From contig CAMLJM010000023.1 of NCBI GenBank assembly GCA_946480475.1, positions 1 through 52,858 of the forward strand: DNA of 52,858 bases, given 5' to 3'. Each line of letters opens with the position of its first letter. The stretch's first letter is position 1. Position numbers and translations under genes: made by a program. The DNA comes from an uncultured Alphaproteobacteria bacterium (GTDB taxonomy: Bacteria > Pseudomonadota > Alphaproteobacteria > Micavibrionales > Micavibrionaceae). The notes below the pieces were generated by a model. It was not told the origin of the DNA. It made no database searches and saw nothing but the letters and a program-made list of their open reading frames with translations. This document shows positions 1 through 8,699 of the stretch, piece after piece.

Positions 1-1063
1 TAATCAGCCCCTCTTCCGACAGGGCCTTCAGTTTACGGGAATCGAGGATCTCATCAATCGATTTTCCGGATTCTGACTCCAACCGGGCAAACGGCACGCC
101 TTCGCGCAGGCGCATCCCCATCATCAGGGACTCCATCCAGCGTTGCTCCGGTGTCACTACTTCGTGGTCATGGCCGCCATGACCCGATTCCATAACCCGT
201 TCCATCCAGATTTCCGGTGCACGGTGGCCACGGGTCGCTACCTTACCGCTATCGAGCGTCAAGCGACCATGCGCCCCCGGCCCGATACCGACATAGTCGG
301 TATAGCGCCAATAGGTCAGGTTATGACGTGACTCCTGTCCGGGCTTTGCATGATTGGAAATCTCGTACGCAGGCAGCCCGGCACCCCCTAAAATCTCTTG
401 TGTGATTTCATAGAATTCGCCACCAAGGTCTTCTGATGGCATCATAAAATCGCCGCGCGAAAATTGTGTGTGGAAGGGTGTGCCTTCCTCAATCGTCAAT
501 TGATAGAGCGAAAGGTGCCCAACAGATAAATTGACAGCATCTTCAAGCTCTTGCGCCCAGTCGCTGATTTTTTGCTGAGGCCGCGCATACATCAGGTCAA
601 AACTAAACCGATCGAAATTTTCTTTTGCAAGTTCAATGGCTTTCATCGCTTCGCTGCGATTATGCTTGCGACCAAGGAAGCTAAGATCTTCATCACGCAG
701 GGATTGCACGCCAATAGATACACGATTCACGCCCGCCTCACGGAAGCCTTTGAACTTTGCCGCCTCCACTGAAGTCGGGTTCGCCTCGAGCGTAATCTCC
801 ATATCTGGATCACAAGGCCACACCTTTTTGATCTGGTCGATCACGACCTTCACCGTCTCCGGCTCCATCAGCGAAGGGGTGCCGCCGCCGAAAAAGACCG
901 AGGTGACAGTCCGCCCCGGCGTCAGCGCCGCATAGTGATTAATTTCCCGAATATAGGCATCCCGCCATGCAGCATGATCGATGCCATCCCGCACGTGAGA
1001 GTTAAAATCACAGTACGGACATTTTGCGGCACAAAACGGCCAATGGACATAAATCCCGAACAT
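1..1063 (-). CDS. hemW: HemW, radical SAM heme chaperone-like protein (3' end cut by window)
   Basis: Radical SAM protein of the HemN/HemW family; HemW proteins bind heme and an iron-sulfur cluster and are often misannotated as oxygen-independent coproporphyrinogen oxidase. The N-terminus reads MFGIYVHWPFC and continues into the cluster-binding motif CAAKCPYC (Cys-x3-Cys-x2-Cys), followed by the FFGGGTPS glycine motif and ANP. That a short HemW-type N-terminus precedes the Cys motif favours HemW over true HemN; this is family knowledge. 354 codons are visible and the C-terminus lies outside the window. The start ATG at 1063 overlaps the rdgB stop by one base (TGATG), so translation is probably coupled to rdgB. 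The rph-rdgB-hemW order is typical of alphaproteobacteria. Confidence 0.9.
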   Translation of the reverse strand, partial: MFGIYVHWPFCAAKCPYCDFNSHVRDGIDHAAWRDAYIREINHYAALTPGRTVTSVFFGGGTPSLMEPETVKVVIDQIKKVWPCDPDMEITLEANPTSVEAAKFKGFREAGVNRVSIGVQSLRDEDLSFLGRKHNRSEAMKAIELAKENFDRFSFDLMYARPQQKISDWAQELEDAVNLSVGHLSLYQLTIEEGTPFHTQFSRGDFMMPSEDLGGEFYEITQEILGGAGLPAYEISNHAKPGQESRHNLTYWRYTDYVGIGPGAHGRLTLDSGKVATRGHRAPEIWMERVMESGHGGHDHEVVTPEQRWMESLMMGMRLREGVPFARLESESGKSIDEILDSRKLKALSEEGLI

Positions 1064-1677
1064 CAGCGGAAGCACTTCTCTATCAACGCGGCAAATGCGC
1101 GGCCCCGGTGGCTGATCTCACTTTTTTCGGCAAGGGTCATTTCAGCAAATGTCTTTTCCCGACCTTCGGACACGAACATCGGGTCATAACCATGCCCGCC
1201 CGCTCCGCGCGTCGGCCAGATCAATTCGCCATTCACCCGCCCCTCGACATGTTCGATATGCCCATCGGGCCACGCCAGCACCAGCACGCACACGAAATAG
1301 GCAGAACGATCAGGGTTATCACCCAATTCATCATGAACTCGGTTCATACCAACAAGCGGGTCCCTCTGCGGCCCCAGCCAGTCAGCGGTATAAACACCCG
1401 GCTGGCCGTTCAATCCGTTCACGCATAAACCGCTGTCATCCGCCAGCGCCGGAATACCCGTCGTCCGTGCCGCCGCCAGCGCCTTGATCGTCGCATTTTC
1501 CAGGAAAGTTGTGCCGGTCTCTTCCGGTTCCGGCAGGTTCAGATCACCCGCGCTCGGGAATTCATGCACATAATCGCCCAGCAGCGCTGCAATCTCCTGC
1601 ACCTTGCCCTTGTTATGCGTGGCAATGATGAGTTTATCACCGGAGAATTTACGCACGTTAGCTTGGTCCATAATCAT
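1063..1677 (-). CDS. rdgB: XTP/dITP pyrophosphatase (RdgB/HAM1 family)
   Basis: Hydrolyses non-canonical purine nucleoside triphosphates (dITP, XTP) to monophosphates, keeping inosine and xanthosine out of DNA. The family signatures are present: ATHNKGKVQEI near residues 19-29 (substrate/phosphate loop) and ADDSGLCVNGLNGQPGVY near residues 78-95, with the acidic metal-binding residues. A late SHRGRAF motif closes the domain. 204 residues is the usual length. The start overlaps the stop of the upstream orphan gene by four bases (ATGA) and the stop overlaps hemW by one base, so the cluster is translationally coupled. An alternative start two codons downstream (MDQAN) is possible. Confidence 0.95.
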   Translation of the reverse strand: MIMDQANVRKFSGDKLIIATHNKGKVQEIAALLGDYVHEFPSAGDLNLPEPEETGTTFLENATIKALAAARTTGIPALADDSGLCVNGLNGQPGVYTADWLGPQRDPLVGMNRVHDELGDNPDRSAYFVCVLVLAWPDGHIEHVEGRVNGELIWPTRGAGGHGYDPMFVSEGREKTFAEMTLAEKSEISHRGRAFAALIEKCFR

Positions 1678-2048
1678 TCTTCAAAAATCTTTTTCAAGCG
1701 TTCGTATTCAATCTTATCAAACTCAAGAATTTCCTCTTCAGTAAATGGACTCTCTTTTCGTTCACGATCTGACCGGTAACGCTTAATCGGAGCATCCGCT
1801 TGATTGGATTCGATTATACGGACAGAAACTTCGTCACCAATTTTCAAGGGAACTTCGCCAAACCGCAAATGGTAGCAAACATTCTCTTCATCAGAATCTG
1901 TCATACCGCCCATACGAAGGTGTAAATCACCTAGGTCATCTGCACTCTTAAACCCGACTGAGTTCAATATCACATTAAGGACGCTGCAGTTCTCAGTACC
2001 GCAGCTTTTGATTTTTTGTCCATTAATAGTGACCTCGAAAACTATCAT
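1674..2048 (-). CDS. Uncharacterised 124-residue protein inserted between rph and rdgB
   Basis: I do not recognise this protein. It has no signal peptide or membrane segment; it looks beta-rich in its first 80 residues (MIVFEVTINGQKI at the start, then IGDEVSVRIIES) and ends in a charged helix rich in Glu, Lys and Arg. Two cysteines lie close together at GTENCS and a third at NVCYHL. The gene abuts the rph stop directly (TAA then ATG) and overlaps rdgB by four bases, so it is embedded in the operon. Its sequence is visibly more AT-rich than rph and rdgB (the first 60 bases of the plus strand here are about 30 % G+C against about 52 % in rph), which suggests recent acquisition. Confidence 0.75.
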   Translation of the reverse strand: MIVFEVTINGQKIKSCGTENCSVLNVILNSVGFKSADDLGDLHLRMGGMTDSDEENVCYHLRFGEVPLKIGDEVSVRIIESNQADAPIKRYRSDRERKESPFTEEEILEFDKIEYERLKKIFEE

Positions 2049-2798
2049 TTAAAGGCCCAGAACCTTTTTCTGCAGCGCCGTCAGTTCGGAACAGCCTTTG
2101 CGCGCCAGATTGAGCATCTCAAGGAACATCGCCTCATCAAACGGATCACGCTCGGCTGTCCCCTGAAGCTCGACAATTTTTCCAGCGCCCGTCAAAACAA
2201 AGTTCGCATCGGTTTCAGCTTCGGAATCTTCCGCGTAATCAAGGTCCAGCACTGGCATGCCTTGCCAGATACCGCAGGAAATCGCTGATACACTATCCTT
2301 GAACGGCAGCTCAACCATTAACCCCAGCGCCTTGACATGCTCAAGTGCCTGGTAAAGCGCCACATAAGCACCTGTAATTGATGCTGTGCGTGTACCGCCA
2401 TCAGCCTGAATAACGTCACAGTCGATACGCACCTGGCGTTCGCCCATTTTCTCCATATCGACAACGGAACGTAATGCACGACCAATCAGACGCTGAATTT
2501 CCTGTGTGCGGCCCGATTGGCGGCCCTTCGCCGCTTCACGGTCAATACGCTGATGGGTGGAACGCGGCAGCATGCCATATTCAGCAGTGATCCAGCCCTT
2601 GCCGGTGTTTTTCATCCAGCCCGGCACTTTCTCTTCCACTGTTGCCGTGCAAAGAACATGGGTGTCACCAAACTTTACCAATGCTGAACCCTCCGCATGC
2701 TTAGCAACGCCCGTGGTAATTTCCACCAGACGTAATGAAGAAGGATCACGACCCGAAGGACGAGAGAACGGAACAAGCGCGGTTGCAGTATGGGTCAA
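2049..2798 (-). CDS. rph: Ribonuclease PH
   Basis: Phosphorolytic 3'-to-5' exoribonuclease that trims tRNA 3' ends, using phosphate and releasing nucleoside diphosphates. The protein begins with the typical [12 protein letters not shown] segment and carries the family core [19 protein letters not shown] around residues 123-141, with the phosphate-binding arginines and acidic catalytic residues. The length, 249 residues, is slightly above the usual ~238-240, with a short N-terminal extension of about ten residues ([11 protein letters not shown]). It is the first gene of the rph/orphan/rdgB/hemW cluster and is preceded by a small gene on the same strand 26 nt upstream. Confidence 0.96.
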   Translation of the reverse strand: MTHTATALVPFSRPSGRDPSSLRLVEITTGVAKHAEGSALVKFGDTHVLCTATVEEKVPGWMKNTGKGWITAEYGMLPRSTHQRIDREAAKGRQSGRTQEIQRLIGRALRSVVDMEKMGERQVRIDCDVIQADGGTRTASITGAYVALYQALEHVKALGLMVELPFKDSVSAISCGIWQGMPVLDLDYAEDSEAETDANFVLTGAGKIVELQGTAERDPFDEAMFLEMLNLARKGCSELTALQKKVLGL

Positions 2799-2824
2799 TT
2801 TAATATTCCTGTGATGAGATGAGT

Positions 2825-3046
2825 TTATGGTTGTGCCGGACGGTGAACGACCCGGACGCGTCCACTATTATACATACCCGTTTCCCCCGGCGTGTCCGTG
2901 GTAGTCACTACGCAGCAGCCGGCAATATCCAGTACTTCATAGCGTTGGCCGACTGTCAGGTTATAATGCTGCGAAGTATAGCCCGTGGGCTTCTCCTGCA
3001 ACTCAACGGTATCACCGCGACGCGGTACCAAAATAGGCGCATTCAT
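2825..3046 (-). CDS. Small uncharacterised protein, 73 residues
   Basis: Unrecognised short protein, predicted soluble and beta-rich, with an SH3-barrel-like appearance ([11 protein letters not shown], then [12 protein letters not shown], then RVRVVH); that fold suggestion is inference. A good ribosome binding site (AAAGGATC, about 6-8 nt upstream) supports the ATG at 3046. It is divergent from hrcA and 26 nt upstream of rph, so it could be the leading gene of the rph cluster. Confidence 0.6.
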   Translation of the reverse strand: MNAPILVPRRGDTVELQEKPTGYTSQHYNLTVGQRYEVLDIAGCCVVTTTDTPGETGMYNSGRVRVVHRPAQP

Positions 3047-3076
3047 GGCTGATCCTTTGCCAAAATTGTTAAAGCG

Positions 3077-3091
3077 CCGCCACAGTGGCGG
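3077..3091. repeat. Perfect inverted repeat between divergent genes
   Basis: CCGCCA-CAG-TGGCGG lies between the divergent 73-residue gene and hrcA, just upstream of the hrcA -35 box. It could be an operator or a short hairpin. It is not a CIRCE element. Confidence 0.4.
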
Positions 3092-3103
3092 AATAGGCTG
3101 AAA

Positions 3104-3132
3104 TTGTCAATTTATGCATATCCCGCTATATT
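3104..3132 (+). promoter_or_regulatory. hrcA promoter, predicted leaderless
   Basis: TTGTCA (3104-3109), a 17-nt spacer and TATATT (3127-3132). The ATG of hrcA is at 3139, only six bases after the -10 box, so the predicted transcription start coincides with the start codon. No Shine-Dalgarno sequence precedes the ATG. Confidence 0.65.
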
Positions 3133-3138
3133 CCTTCC

Positions 3139-4185
3139 ATGACGAACGACCTTAACAACCGGGCGCAGGCGATTTTACGTTATGTCGTCGACAGCTACAT
3201 GGAAACGGGCGAACCCGTGGGCTCGCGCACGATTGCGCGGCATTTTGAAAGCACATTATCGCTTTCCTCGTCGTCTATCCGCAATGTTATGTCCGATCTT
3301 GAGGCCAGCGGGCTTCTGTTCGCACCGCATACTTCGGCGGGCCGCTTACCCACACCACAGGGATTGCGCCTTTATGTCGATGGCCTGATGGAAATTGGCA
3401 ATATAACCAATGAAGACCGCCATACCATCGAAGCACAATGCCGCACGGCAGGCAGCTCAATGAATATGGTCTTTGAACGTGCGACCAGCATGCTTTCAGG
3501 ACTATCCTCGGCTGCCAGTTTGATTATAGCACCTAAGACAAACAAACCATTACGTCATATGCAATTTGTACGTCTGGATGGCGGTCGTATACTGACTGTC
3601 ATGGTTTTGCAGGATAACACTGTCGAAAACCGCGTGATGGAAGTTCCCGCAGATGTTAGCGACATAGCGCTTACCAATGCTTCGAATTATATCAACGCCC
3701 ACATTCAGGGTAAAACACTGGCGGAAGCAGAACGCGACATTCACCAGAATATTGCCGAGAACAAAGCGCAGCTGGACAAGGTGACCGCTGATCTGGTGAG
3801 GCGCGGTCTGTCCATGTCCCCCCTGCAGGATGGGCTGGGCGGCAATATCATCATTCGCGGGCAGTCACGTCTGCTGGAAGATGTCAAAGCGATTGAAGAT
3901 CTTGAACACGCCCGTCAATTGCTCGCCTCGCTCGAGGAACAGGAAACCATGATGCGTCTGCTGGGTGCCGCCGGAAAAGCCGACGGTGTACAGATTTACA
4001 TCGGGGCAGAAAACCCGATGTTTAACCATTCCGGCTGGTCGATGGTCATTTCCCCCTATAAGACACCCGAAAACCGGATTATTGGCGCAATCGGCGTTAT
4101 CGGCCCCACAAGGCTGAACTATAAACGCATTGTCCCGCTGGTGGATTATACCTCCCGCGTCATGACCCGGCTTCTGGAAGGCTGA
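3139..4185 (+). CDS. hrcA: Heat-inducible transcription repressor HrcA
   Basis: Repressor that in most bacteria binds CIRCE inverted repeats upstream of groESL and sometimes dnaK, with GroEL modulating its activity. The N-terminal winged helix is clear (RAQAILRYVVDSYMETGEPV, then SLSSSSIRNVMSDLE near residues 40-55, then the wing HTSAGRLPT), followed by the dimerisation and GAF-like inserted domains; the C-terminus contains GVIGPTRLNYKRIVPLVDY. 348 residues is normal. It stands before grpE, the classical neighbour, though with a secreted orphan in between. No CIRCE copy is present in the window, so its targets (probably groESL) lie elsewhere. The promoter predicts a leaderless mRNA. Confidence 0.96.
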   Translation: MTNDLNNRAQAILRYVVDSYMETGEPVGSRTIARHFESTLSLSSSSIRNVMSDLEASGLLFAPHTSAGRLPTPQGLRLYVDGLMEIGNITNEDRHTIEAQCRTAGSSMNMVFERATSMLSGLSSAASLIIAPKTNKPLRHMQFVRLDGGRILTVMVLQDNTVENRVMEVPADVSDIALTNASNYINAHIQGKTLAEAERDIHQNIAENKAQLDKVTADLVRRGLSMSPLQDGLGGNIIIRGQSRLLEDVKAIEDLEHARQLLASLEEQETMMRLLGAAGKADGVQIYIGAENPMFNHSGWSMVISPYKTPENRIIGAIGVIGPTRLNYKRIVPLVDYTSRVMTRLLEG

Positions 4186-4201
4186 AAAATACCCCGGATA
4201 G

Positions 4202-4232
4202 ACCCTAAATCCCCGGGATATTGGGTTTTTTA
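4202..4232 (+). terminator. Rho-independent terminator after hrcA
   Basis: Stem ACCC...GGGT enclosing an ATCCC/GGGAT inner stem, followed by a run of six T residues (4227-4232), 17 nt downstream of the hrcA stop. Confidence 0.65.
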
Positions 4233-4270
4233 AGGATTTACCTGCCCCCCTCTTTCCCGCTAAACTGGCC

Positions 4271-4293
4271 AAGCCCCGGATTGGGGGGTTTAT
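4271..4293 (+). terminator. Second terminator-like hairpin after hrcA
   Basis: AAGCCCC paired with GGGGGTT around a short loop, followed by TTTATT. It lies between the hrcA terminator and the next gene and may back up the first terminator. Confidence 0.4.
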
Positions 4294-4315
4294 TCAGAAT
4301 TAGGAAAATATGTCC

Positions 4316-5365
4316 ATGAAAACCAGTTTCGTCAGTCTCGTTGCCGTCCTTCTTTGCACTGCTATGGCTCCTGCCGTCGTGTCACCTGCATGGGCACAAA
4401 ATGCACCGGCAACGATGACAGATGCCGACACATTGCGCGATGCCGTTGCGGAAATGGAAAGTGAAGCAACGCTGGAAACAAAGACAGCCGCTGACACCGC
4501 GCCCGTACCAGGCACGGGTGACGACACGCCCAAGCCTTATAACGACAACAAGCCGAAATATTACGACGATTACGGCAACCCGTATAACACCTATGACTAT
4601 TTTGAAGCACAACCCGGGATCGTGCAGGTAGCCCTGCAGCGCGATCCGCACCTGCCTGCCGGTCACTTTGTTCTGTCGATGATTGCTGGCAATTCATTTG
4701 TCAGCTGCCTGAAAGTGCAAAATCCAAAAGTCACGACAGAATTTGTTGGTGGCAGTATGAATATCAAGCTTGATAAATTCGCTGTCGATATGCGCGATAT
4801 GCCGCAATATGCGCATTATGAATGCAATAATGCGCCGCAGCAGCCTATCGCCAATGTGAATTTGAGCCGCGAACAATTGCTGGACAACAACGTCAAGAAA
4901 ATCAAATTCCGTACTGATAAAGCCACGGTTACCTATAACGTAAAAATGACGGACGAATATGTTCAGCTCATTTCAGAATCCCGTAACCCGCCAGATCGCC
5001 AGCGCTTTGTGCCGCTGTTTGTTGACGGTGTGTCAAACACGCTGAAATTCTGGTTCTACCCTGAAAATACAGTTATTCTCAGCATGGTCGGCGCCAGCAA
5101 GGACGTAGCACTTGAAAGCCGCCTGATGGAAATGGCGCGTAGCAAAGGCCTCACACCATTGAATGAAATTTTCCCTGATCATAAAAACTATCGTACGAAA
5201 CCAGATCTCTACTATTTCGTTGATAAAGAAGGCCGCTACAAAAACGTCAATAACGAGCTATTTGACTATGTGCAAGCCGACGCCATGAAATTTGGCCTGG
5301 AAGCTGATGAACCGGTGAAGAAAGATGTAGCTGTATTCATCCGTAAACCCGGCCAATATGACTAA
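4316..5365 (+). CDS. Secreted protein of unknown function between hrcA and grpE
   Basis: Not recognised. A clear signal peptide is present (MKTSFVSLVAVLL, cleavage likely after SPAWA), so the product is periplasmic or outer-membrane associated. After a Thr/Ala/Glu/Asp-rich linker comes a tyrosine-rich segment (KYYDDYGNPYNTYDYF, about residues 80-95), then a globular part with two cysteines (SCLK and YECNN) that could form a disulfide. The ATG at 4316 is preferred because AGGA at 4302-4305 is ten bases upstream; the ATG at 4310 is only four bases from it. 27 nt separate it from grpE, so the two are probably cotranscribed, linking an envelope protein to the chaperone genes. Confidence 0.75.
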   Translation: MKTSFVSLVAVLLCTAMAPAVVSPAWAQNAPATMTDADTLRDAVAEMESEATLETKTAADTAPVPGTGDDTPKPYNDNKPKYYDDYGNPYNTYDYFEAQPGIVQVALQRDPHLPAGHFVLSMIAGNSFVSCLKVQNPKVTTEFVGGSMNIKLDKFAVDMRDMPQYAHYECNNAPQQPIANVNLSREQLLDNNVKKIKFRTDKATVTYNVKMTDEYVQLISESRNPPDRQRFVPLFVDGVSNTLKFWFYPENTVILSMVGASKDVALESRLMEMARSKGLTPLNEIFPDHKNYRTKPDLYYFVDKEGRYKNVNNELFDYVQADAMKFGLEADEPVKKDVAVFIRKPGQYD

Positions 5366-5392
5366 AGTACGATTAACAGACAGTAAGACACT

Positions 5393-6016
5393 ATGAACCA
5401 GCCTGAGCATACAAACGACTCCACACCTGAAACGCCGGAAACTGAAAATCCTGCGCCACAGGATTCCGCCCCTGCCGCCGAAGGCCCGTCCCCCTTTGAA
5501 CAGGCATTGCTGCAGATATCGGAATTGCAGCAACAACTGGCAGCCGTGAAAGATCAGGGCCTGCGCGCTTTGGCTGAAGCCGACAATGTGCGTAAGCGCG
5601 CTCTGAAGGATCGTGAAGATGCCACGAAGTACGCGATTTCAAACTTCGCCCGCGATCTGCTCGATTACACCGACAATTTTAAACGGGCGATTGATTCAAT
5701 TCCTGAAGACCTGAAGAGCACTGGTGATGACCGCATCACTAACTTGTTGACGGGCCTTGAAGCGATGCAGCGCCAGTTGCTGCAAACATTTGAAAAGAAT
5801 GGCATCAAGAAAATCGAACCGCGCGACGAACCTTTCAACCCGCACTTTCATGAAGTGATGTTTGAGATTCCGGGCACAGGCAAGCCTGCGGGAACCATCA
5901 TTCAGCTCGTCGATGCCGGTTATGTTCTGCACGACCGTCTGCTCCGCCCCGCCCGCGTAGGGGTTGCCAAGGATGAAGGGCAAAGCCCCAGCCATCAGTT
6001 AGATACGCAAGCCTGA
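5393..6016 (+). CDS. grpE: Nucleotide exchange factor GrpE
   Basis: Exchanges ADP for ATP on DnaK, completing the Hsp70 cycle. The protein has the expected acidic, disordered N-terminus, a long alpha-helix (roughly residues 40-95, LLQISELQQQLAAVKDQGLRA) that forms the dimer coiled coil, and the C-terminal beta domain with the family signature FNPHFHEVMFEIPG and VDAGYVLHDRLLRPARVGV. 207 residues is normal. It is followed after five bases by a small orphan gene and 0.7 kb later by dnaK. Confidence 0.96.
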   Translation: MNQPEHTNDSTPETPETENPAPQDSAPAAEGPSPFEQALLQISELQQQLAAVKDQGLRALAEADNVRKRALKDREDATKYAISNFARDLLDYTDNFKRAIDSIPEDLKSTGDDRITNLLTGLEAMQRQLLQTFEKNGIKKIEPRDEPFNPHFHEVMFEIPGTGKPAGTIIQLVDAGYVLHDRLLRPARVGVAKDEGQSPSHQLDTQA

Positions 6017-6021
6017 TAAAA

Positions 6022-6432
6022 ATGATCCCCGGCCATCAACTCCTCCCTGATCCAGAAATATTGCAAAAGCTGAAAGCAATCGACCCTTCAGCGCCGGATT
6101 TAATTATGGATATGGCCGAATCTATCGCCATGGATCGTCGGCAAAAAGAAACATCGGGTGCGACAAGAGCTTTTTTAAACCGCCCTTTTACAGAAAAATT
6201 GGCCAGCATTTTTGGAGGCACTGCTTATAGCGTACCGACAAGTGCTGATGAAACCATAAACCAGAGTTTTGCAACTGTTGGCGACGATCTGCGCCAAGCC
6301 ATTCTTATATATATGCAGGATAAGGGACTTAGCCCGCGCGCAACGGGACTGACGGACCATGAATATCGCAGCCTGAGCTACGTATCCACATCTCGCTATG
6401 GCTATACGCGTCCTGCCGCACCTCCCCTCTAG
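6022..6432 (+). CDS. Uncharacterised 136-residue protein between grpE and dnaK
   Basis: Not recognised. No signal peptide or membrane segment; mostly helical in appearance, with a C-terminal tail rich in Ser, Tyr and Pro (SYVSTSRYGYTRPAAPPL). It begins five bases after the grpE stop, so it is cotranscribed and perhaps translationally coupled; its start codon has no separate strong ribosome binding site. Position between two heat-shock genes suggests heat-shock expression, which is inference only. Confidence 0.65.
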   Translation: MIPGHQLLPDPEILQKLKAIDPSAPDLIMDMAESIAMDRRQKETSGATRAFLNRPFTEKLASIFGGTAYSVPTSADETINQSFATVGDDLRQAILIYMQDKGLSPRATGLTDHEYRSLSYVSTSRYGYTRPAAPPL

Positions 6433-6486
6433 AACTTCTCCGCCACAAAATTATTATCTTAATTAGGATTTTAAACCTAACAATCC

Positions 6487-6514
6487 TTGACCCCGAGCTT
6501 GAGCCTGCTATATT
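6487..6514 (+). promoter_or_regulatory. Candidate dnaK promoter
   Basis: TTGACC (preceded by C, giving CTTGACC) and TATATT with a 16-nt spacer, about 190 nt upstream of dnaK. The CTTG start of the -35 element is compatible with alphaproteobacterial RpoH promoters, but the spacing also suits the housekeeping sigma factor. The remaining leader (about 6520-6700) holds no ORF I can support. Confidence 0.5.
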
Positions 6515-6704
6515 AAAATTCACACAGGCAAAAGATCGCCCAAAAGCCGGAAACGGTGGGGATTTTGACCCTGTGGCTCTGGCATTTGGGGCGCTCTGTG
6601 GTATATTCCAAACCATCTAAAAAGACCCCCGCATGCAAGGGAACCGCAACGGTGCCAATGGTGGGCCGTTAGTGGATTTGCCAAATTGAGAGAGGACTAA
6701 AATC

Positions 6705-8636
6705 ATGAGTAAAGTCATTGGTATTGACCTGGGCACGACCAATTCCTGCGTCGCTGTCATGGAAGGTAAAGAACCCCGCGTTATTGAGAATGCCGAAGGC
6801 GCGCGCACGACGCCGTCGATGATCGCATTCACCAAAGACGGTGAACGTCTGGTCGGCCAGCCCGCCAAGCGTCAGGCCGTTACAAACCCCGACAACACCC
6901 TGTACGCTGTAAAGCGCCTGATTGGTCGTCGTTTCGATGACCCGGAAGTGCAGAAGATGATGAAAACCGCACCGTTCAAAATCGTGCGTGGCGATAATGG
7001 CGACGCCTGGGTCGAAGTGGACGGCGAGAAACAAGCCCCCGCACAGATCTCGGCCATGGTGCTGAAGAAGATGAAGGAAACCGCCGAGAGCTATCTCGGT
7101 GAAACCGTAACGCAAGCTGTTATTACGGTTCCTGCTTACTTCAATGACTCCCAGCGTCAGGCGACAAAAGATGCCGGCAAGATCGCGGGCCTTGAAGTCT
7201 TGCGTATCATCAACGAACCGACAGCAGCCGCACTGGCATATGGTCTCGACAAGAAGAAAAACGGCACGATTGCTGTTTACGATTTGGGTGGCGGAACGTT
7301 CGATATCTCGATCCTGGAAATCGGTGATGGCGTATTCGAAGTGAAATCGACGAACGGCGATACGTTCCTCGGTGGTGAAGACTTTGACGCCCGTATCATT
7401 GATTACCTGGCAGATGAGTTCAAGAAAGAGCAAGGCATCGACCTGCGTCAGGACAAGCTCGCGCTGCAGCGTCTGAAAGAAGCCGCTGAAAAAGCAAAGA
7501 TCGAGCTGTCATCGACAATGCAGACCGAAGTCAACCTGCCCTTCATCACTGCTGACGCTTCGGGTCCTAAACACCTGAACATCAAACTCAGCCGCGCGAA
7601 GCTGGAAAGCCTCGTTGACGATCTGATTAAGAAAACCACAGGCCCGCTGAAAGCGGCGATGAAAGATGCCGGCGTGAAAGCATCTGACATTGATGAAGTA
7701 GTTCTGGTCGGTGGCATGACCCGTATGCCGAAAATCATCGAAACGGTGAAGGAATTCTTCGGCAAGGAACCGCATAAAGGCGTGAACCCTGATGAAGTTG
7801 TGGCCGATGGCGCCGCGATTCAGGGTGGCGTTCTGAAAGGCGATGTGAAGGACGTTCTGCTGCTCGATGTGACGCCATTGTCACTAGGCATCGAAACACT
7901 GGGCGGTATCTTCACACGACTGATCGACCGTAACACGACGATTCCAACCAAGAAGTCGCAAGTGTTCTCAACAGCTGAAGACAATCAGACAGCTGTGACC
8001 ATCCGCGTCTTCCAGGGCGAACGTGAAATGGCTGCCGATAACAAAATCCTTGGCCAGTTCGATCTCGTTGGTATTCCTGGTGCGCCACGCGGTATCCCGC
8101 AGATCGAAGTCACATTCGACATCGATGCCAACGGTATCGTGCACGTAACAGCGAAAGACAAAGCCACAGGCAAGGAACAGCAAATCCGCATCCAGGCCTC
8201 TGGCGGTCTGTCTGATGCTGACATCAACCAGATGGTTCGTGATGCCGAAGAACACGCAGAAGAAGATAGAAAACTGCGTGAACTGGTAGACGTCAAGAAC
8301 CAGGCTGAAGCGATGTTGCATCAGGTTGAGCGCTCCCTTACCGATCTTGGTGACAGTGTTCCTTCCGATGAAAAGGCAAAAGTCGAAGCAGCCGTTTCCG
8401 ACCTCAAGGCCGTTATGGGCTCCGAGGACAAGGATCAGATCAAGACGAAGACAGATGCCCTGACACAAGCCAGCATGAAGTTGGGCGAGCTTGCTTACCG
8501 TAAGGCGCAGGAAGCCAGCGCAGGCGCTCAGGGTAATAGTGGTGCCGCAAACCCTTCTTCGTCGAATGATGGCGGGGATGTTGTGGACGCTGATTTCAGC
8601 GACCTGTCTCTCGAAGACGACGAAGACAAGAAATAA
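6705..8636 (+). CDS. dnaK: Molecular chaperone DnaK (Hsp70)
   Basis: ATP-dependent Hsp70 chaperone. The N-terminal ATPase domain starts with [18 protein letters not shown] and contains [13 protein letters not shown] (phosphate 2 region) and [12 protein letters not shown]; the hydrophobic interdomain linker is [16 protein letters not shown]. The substrate-binding domain and helical lid follow, ending in a Gly/Ser/Asn-rich tail and an acidic terminus ([11 protein letters not shown]). 643 residues is standard. A strong ribosome binding site (GAGAGGA) precedes the ATG. dnaJ follows after 63 nt that contain a perfect hairpin. Confidence 0.98.
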   Translation: MSKVIGIDLGTTNSCVAVMEGKEPRVIENAEGARTTPSMIAFTKDGERLVGQPAKRQAVTNPDNTLYAVKRLIGRRFDDPEVQKMMKTAPFKIVRGDNGDAWVEVDGEKQAPAQISAMVLKKMKETAESYLGETVTQAVITVPAYFNDSQRQATKDAGKIAGLEVLRIINEPTAAALAYGLDKKKNGTIAVYDLGGGTFDISILEIGDGVFEVKSTNGDTFLGGEDFDARIIDYLADEFKKEQGIDLRQDKLALQRLKEAAEKAKIELSSTMQTEVNLPFITADASGPKHLNIKLSRAKLESLVDDLIKKTTGPLKAAMKDAGVKASDIDEVVLVGGMTRMPKIIETVKEFFGKEPHKGVNPDEVVADGAAIQGGVLKGDVKDVLLLDVTPLSLGIETLGGIFTRLIDRNTTIPTKKSQVFSTAEDNQTAVTIRVFQGEREMAADNKILGQFDLVGIPGAPRGIPQIEVTFDIDANGIVHVTAKDKATGKEQQIRIQASGGLSDADINQMVRDAEEHAEEDRKLRELVDVKNQAEAMLHQVERSLTDLGDSVPSDEKAKVEAAVSDLKAVMGSEDKDQIKTKTDALTQASMKLGELAYRKAQEASAGAQGNSGAANPSSSNDGGDVVDADFSDLSLEDDEDKK

Positions 8637-8649
8637 TCAAATATAGCGG

Positions 8650-8670
8650 CGGGGCCATGATCTGGCCCCG
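8650..8670 (+). promoter_or_regulatory. Intercistronic hairpin between dnaK and dnaJ
   Basis: Perfect 8-bp stem CGGGGCCA / TGGCCCCG with a five-base loop, not followed by a T run. It resembles stem-loops that stabilise the upstream message or lower readthrough into dnaJ rather than a full terminator. Confidence 0.6.
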
Positions 8671-8699
8671 TCCCTTTCATATCTATTTCGGGACAGGAA

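Noticed and set aside
4310..4316. ATG at 4310 as start of the secreted protein
   Set aside because: It lies only four bases from the AGGA site; the ATG at 4316 is better spaced and begins a cleaner signal peptide.
6600..6690. EcfG-type promoter upstream of dnaK (GGAAC ... CGTT)
   Set aside because: The spacing between the two boxes is 22 nt, outside the 16-17 nt consensus.
3050..6704. CIRCE operators for HrcA near hrcA or dnaK
   Set aside because: No TTAGCACTC-N9-GAGTGCTAA or close variant is present; the short repeat at 3077-3091 does not match.
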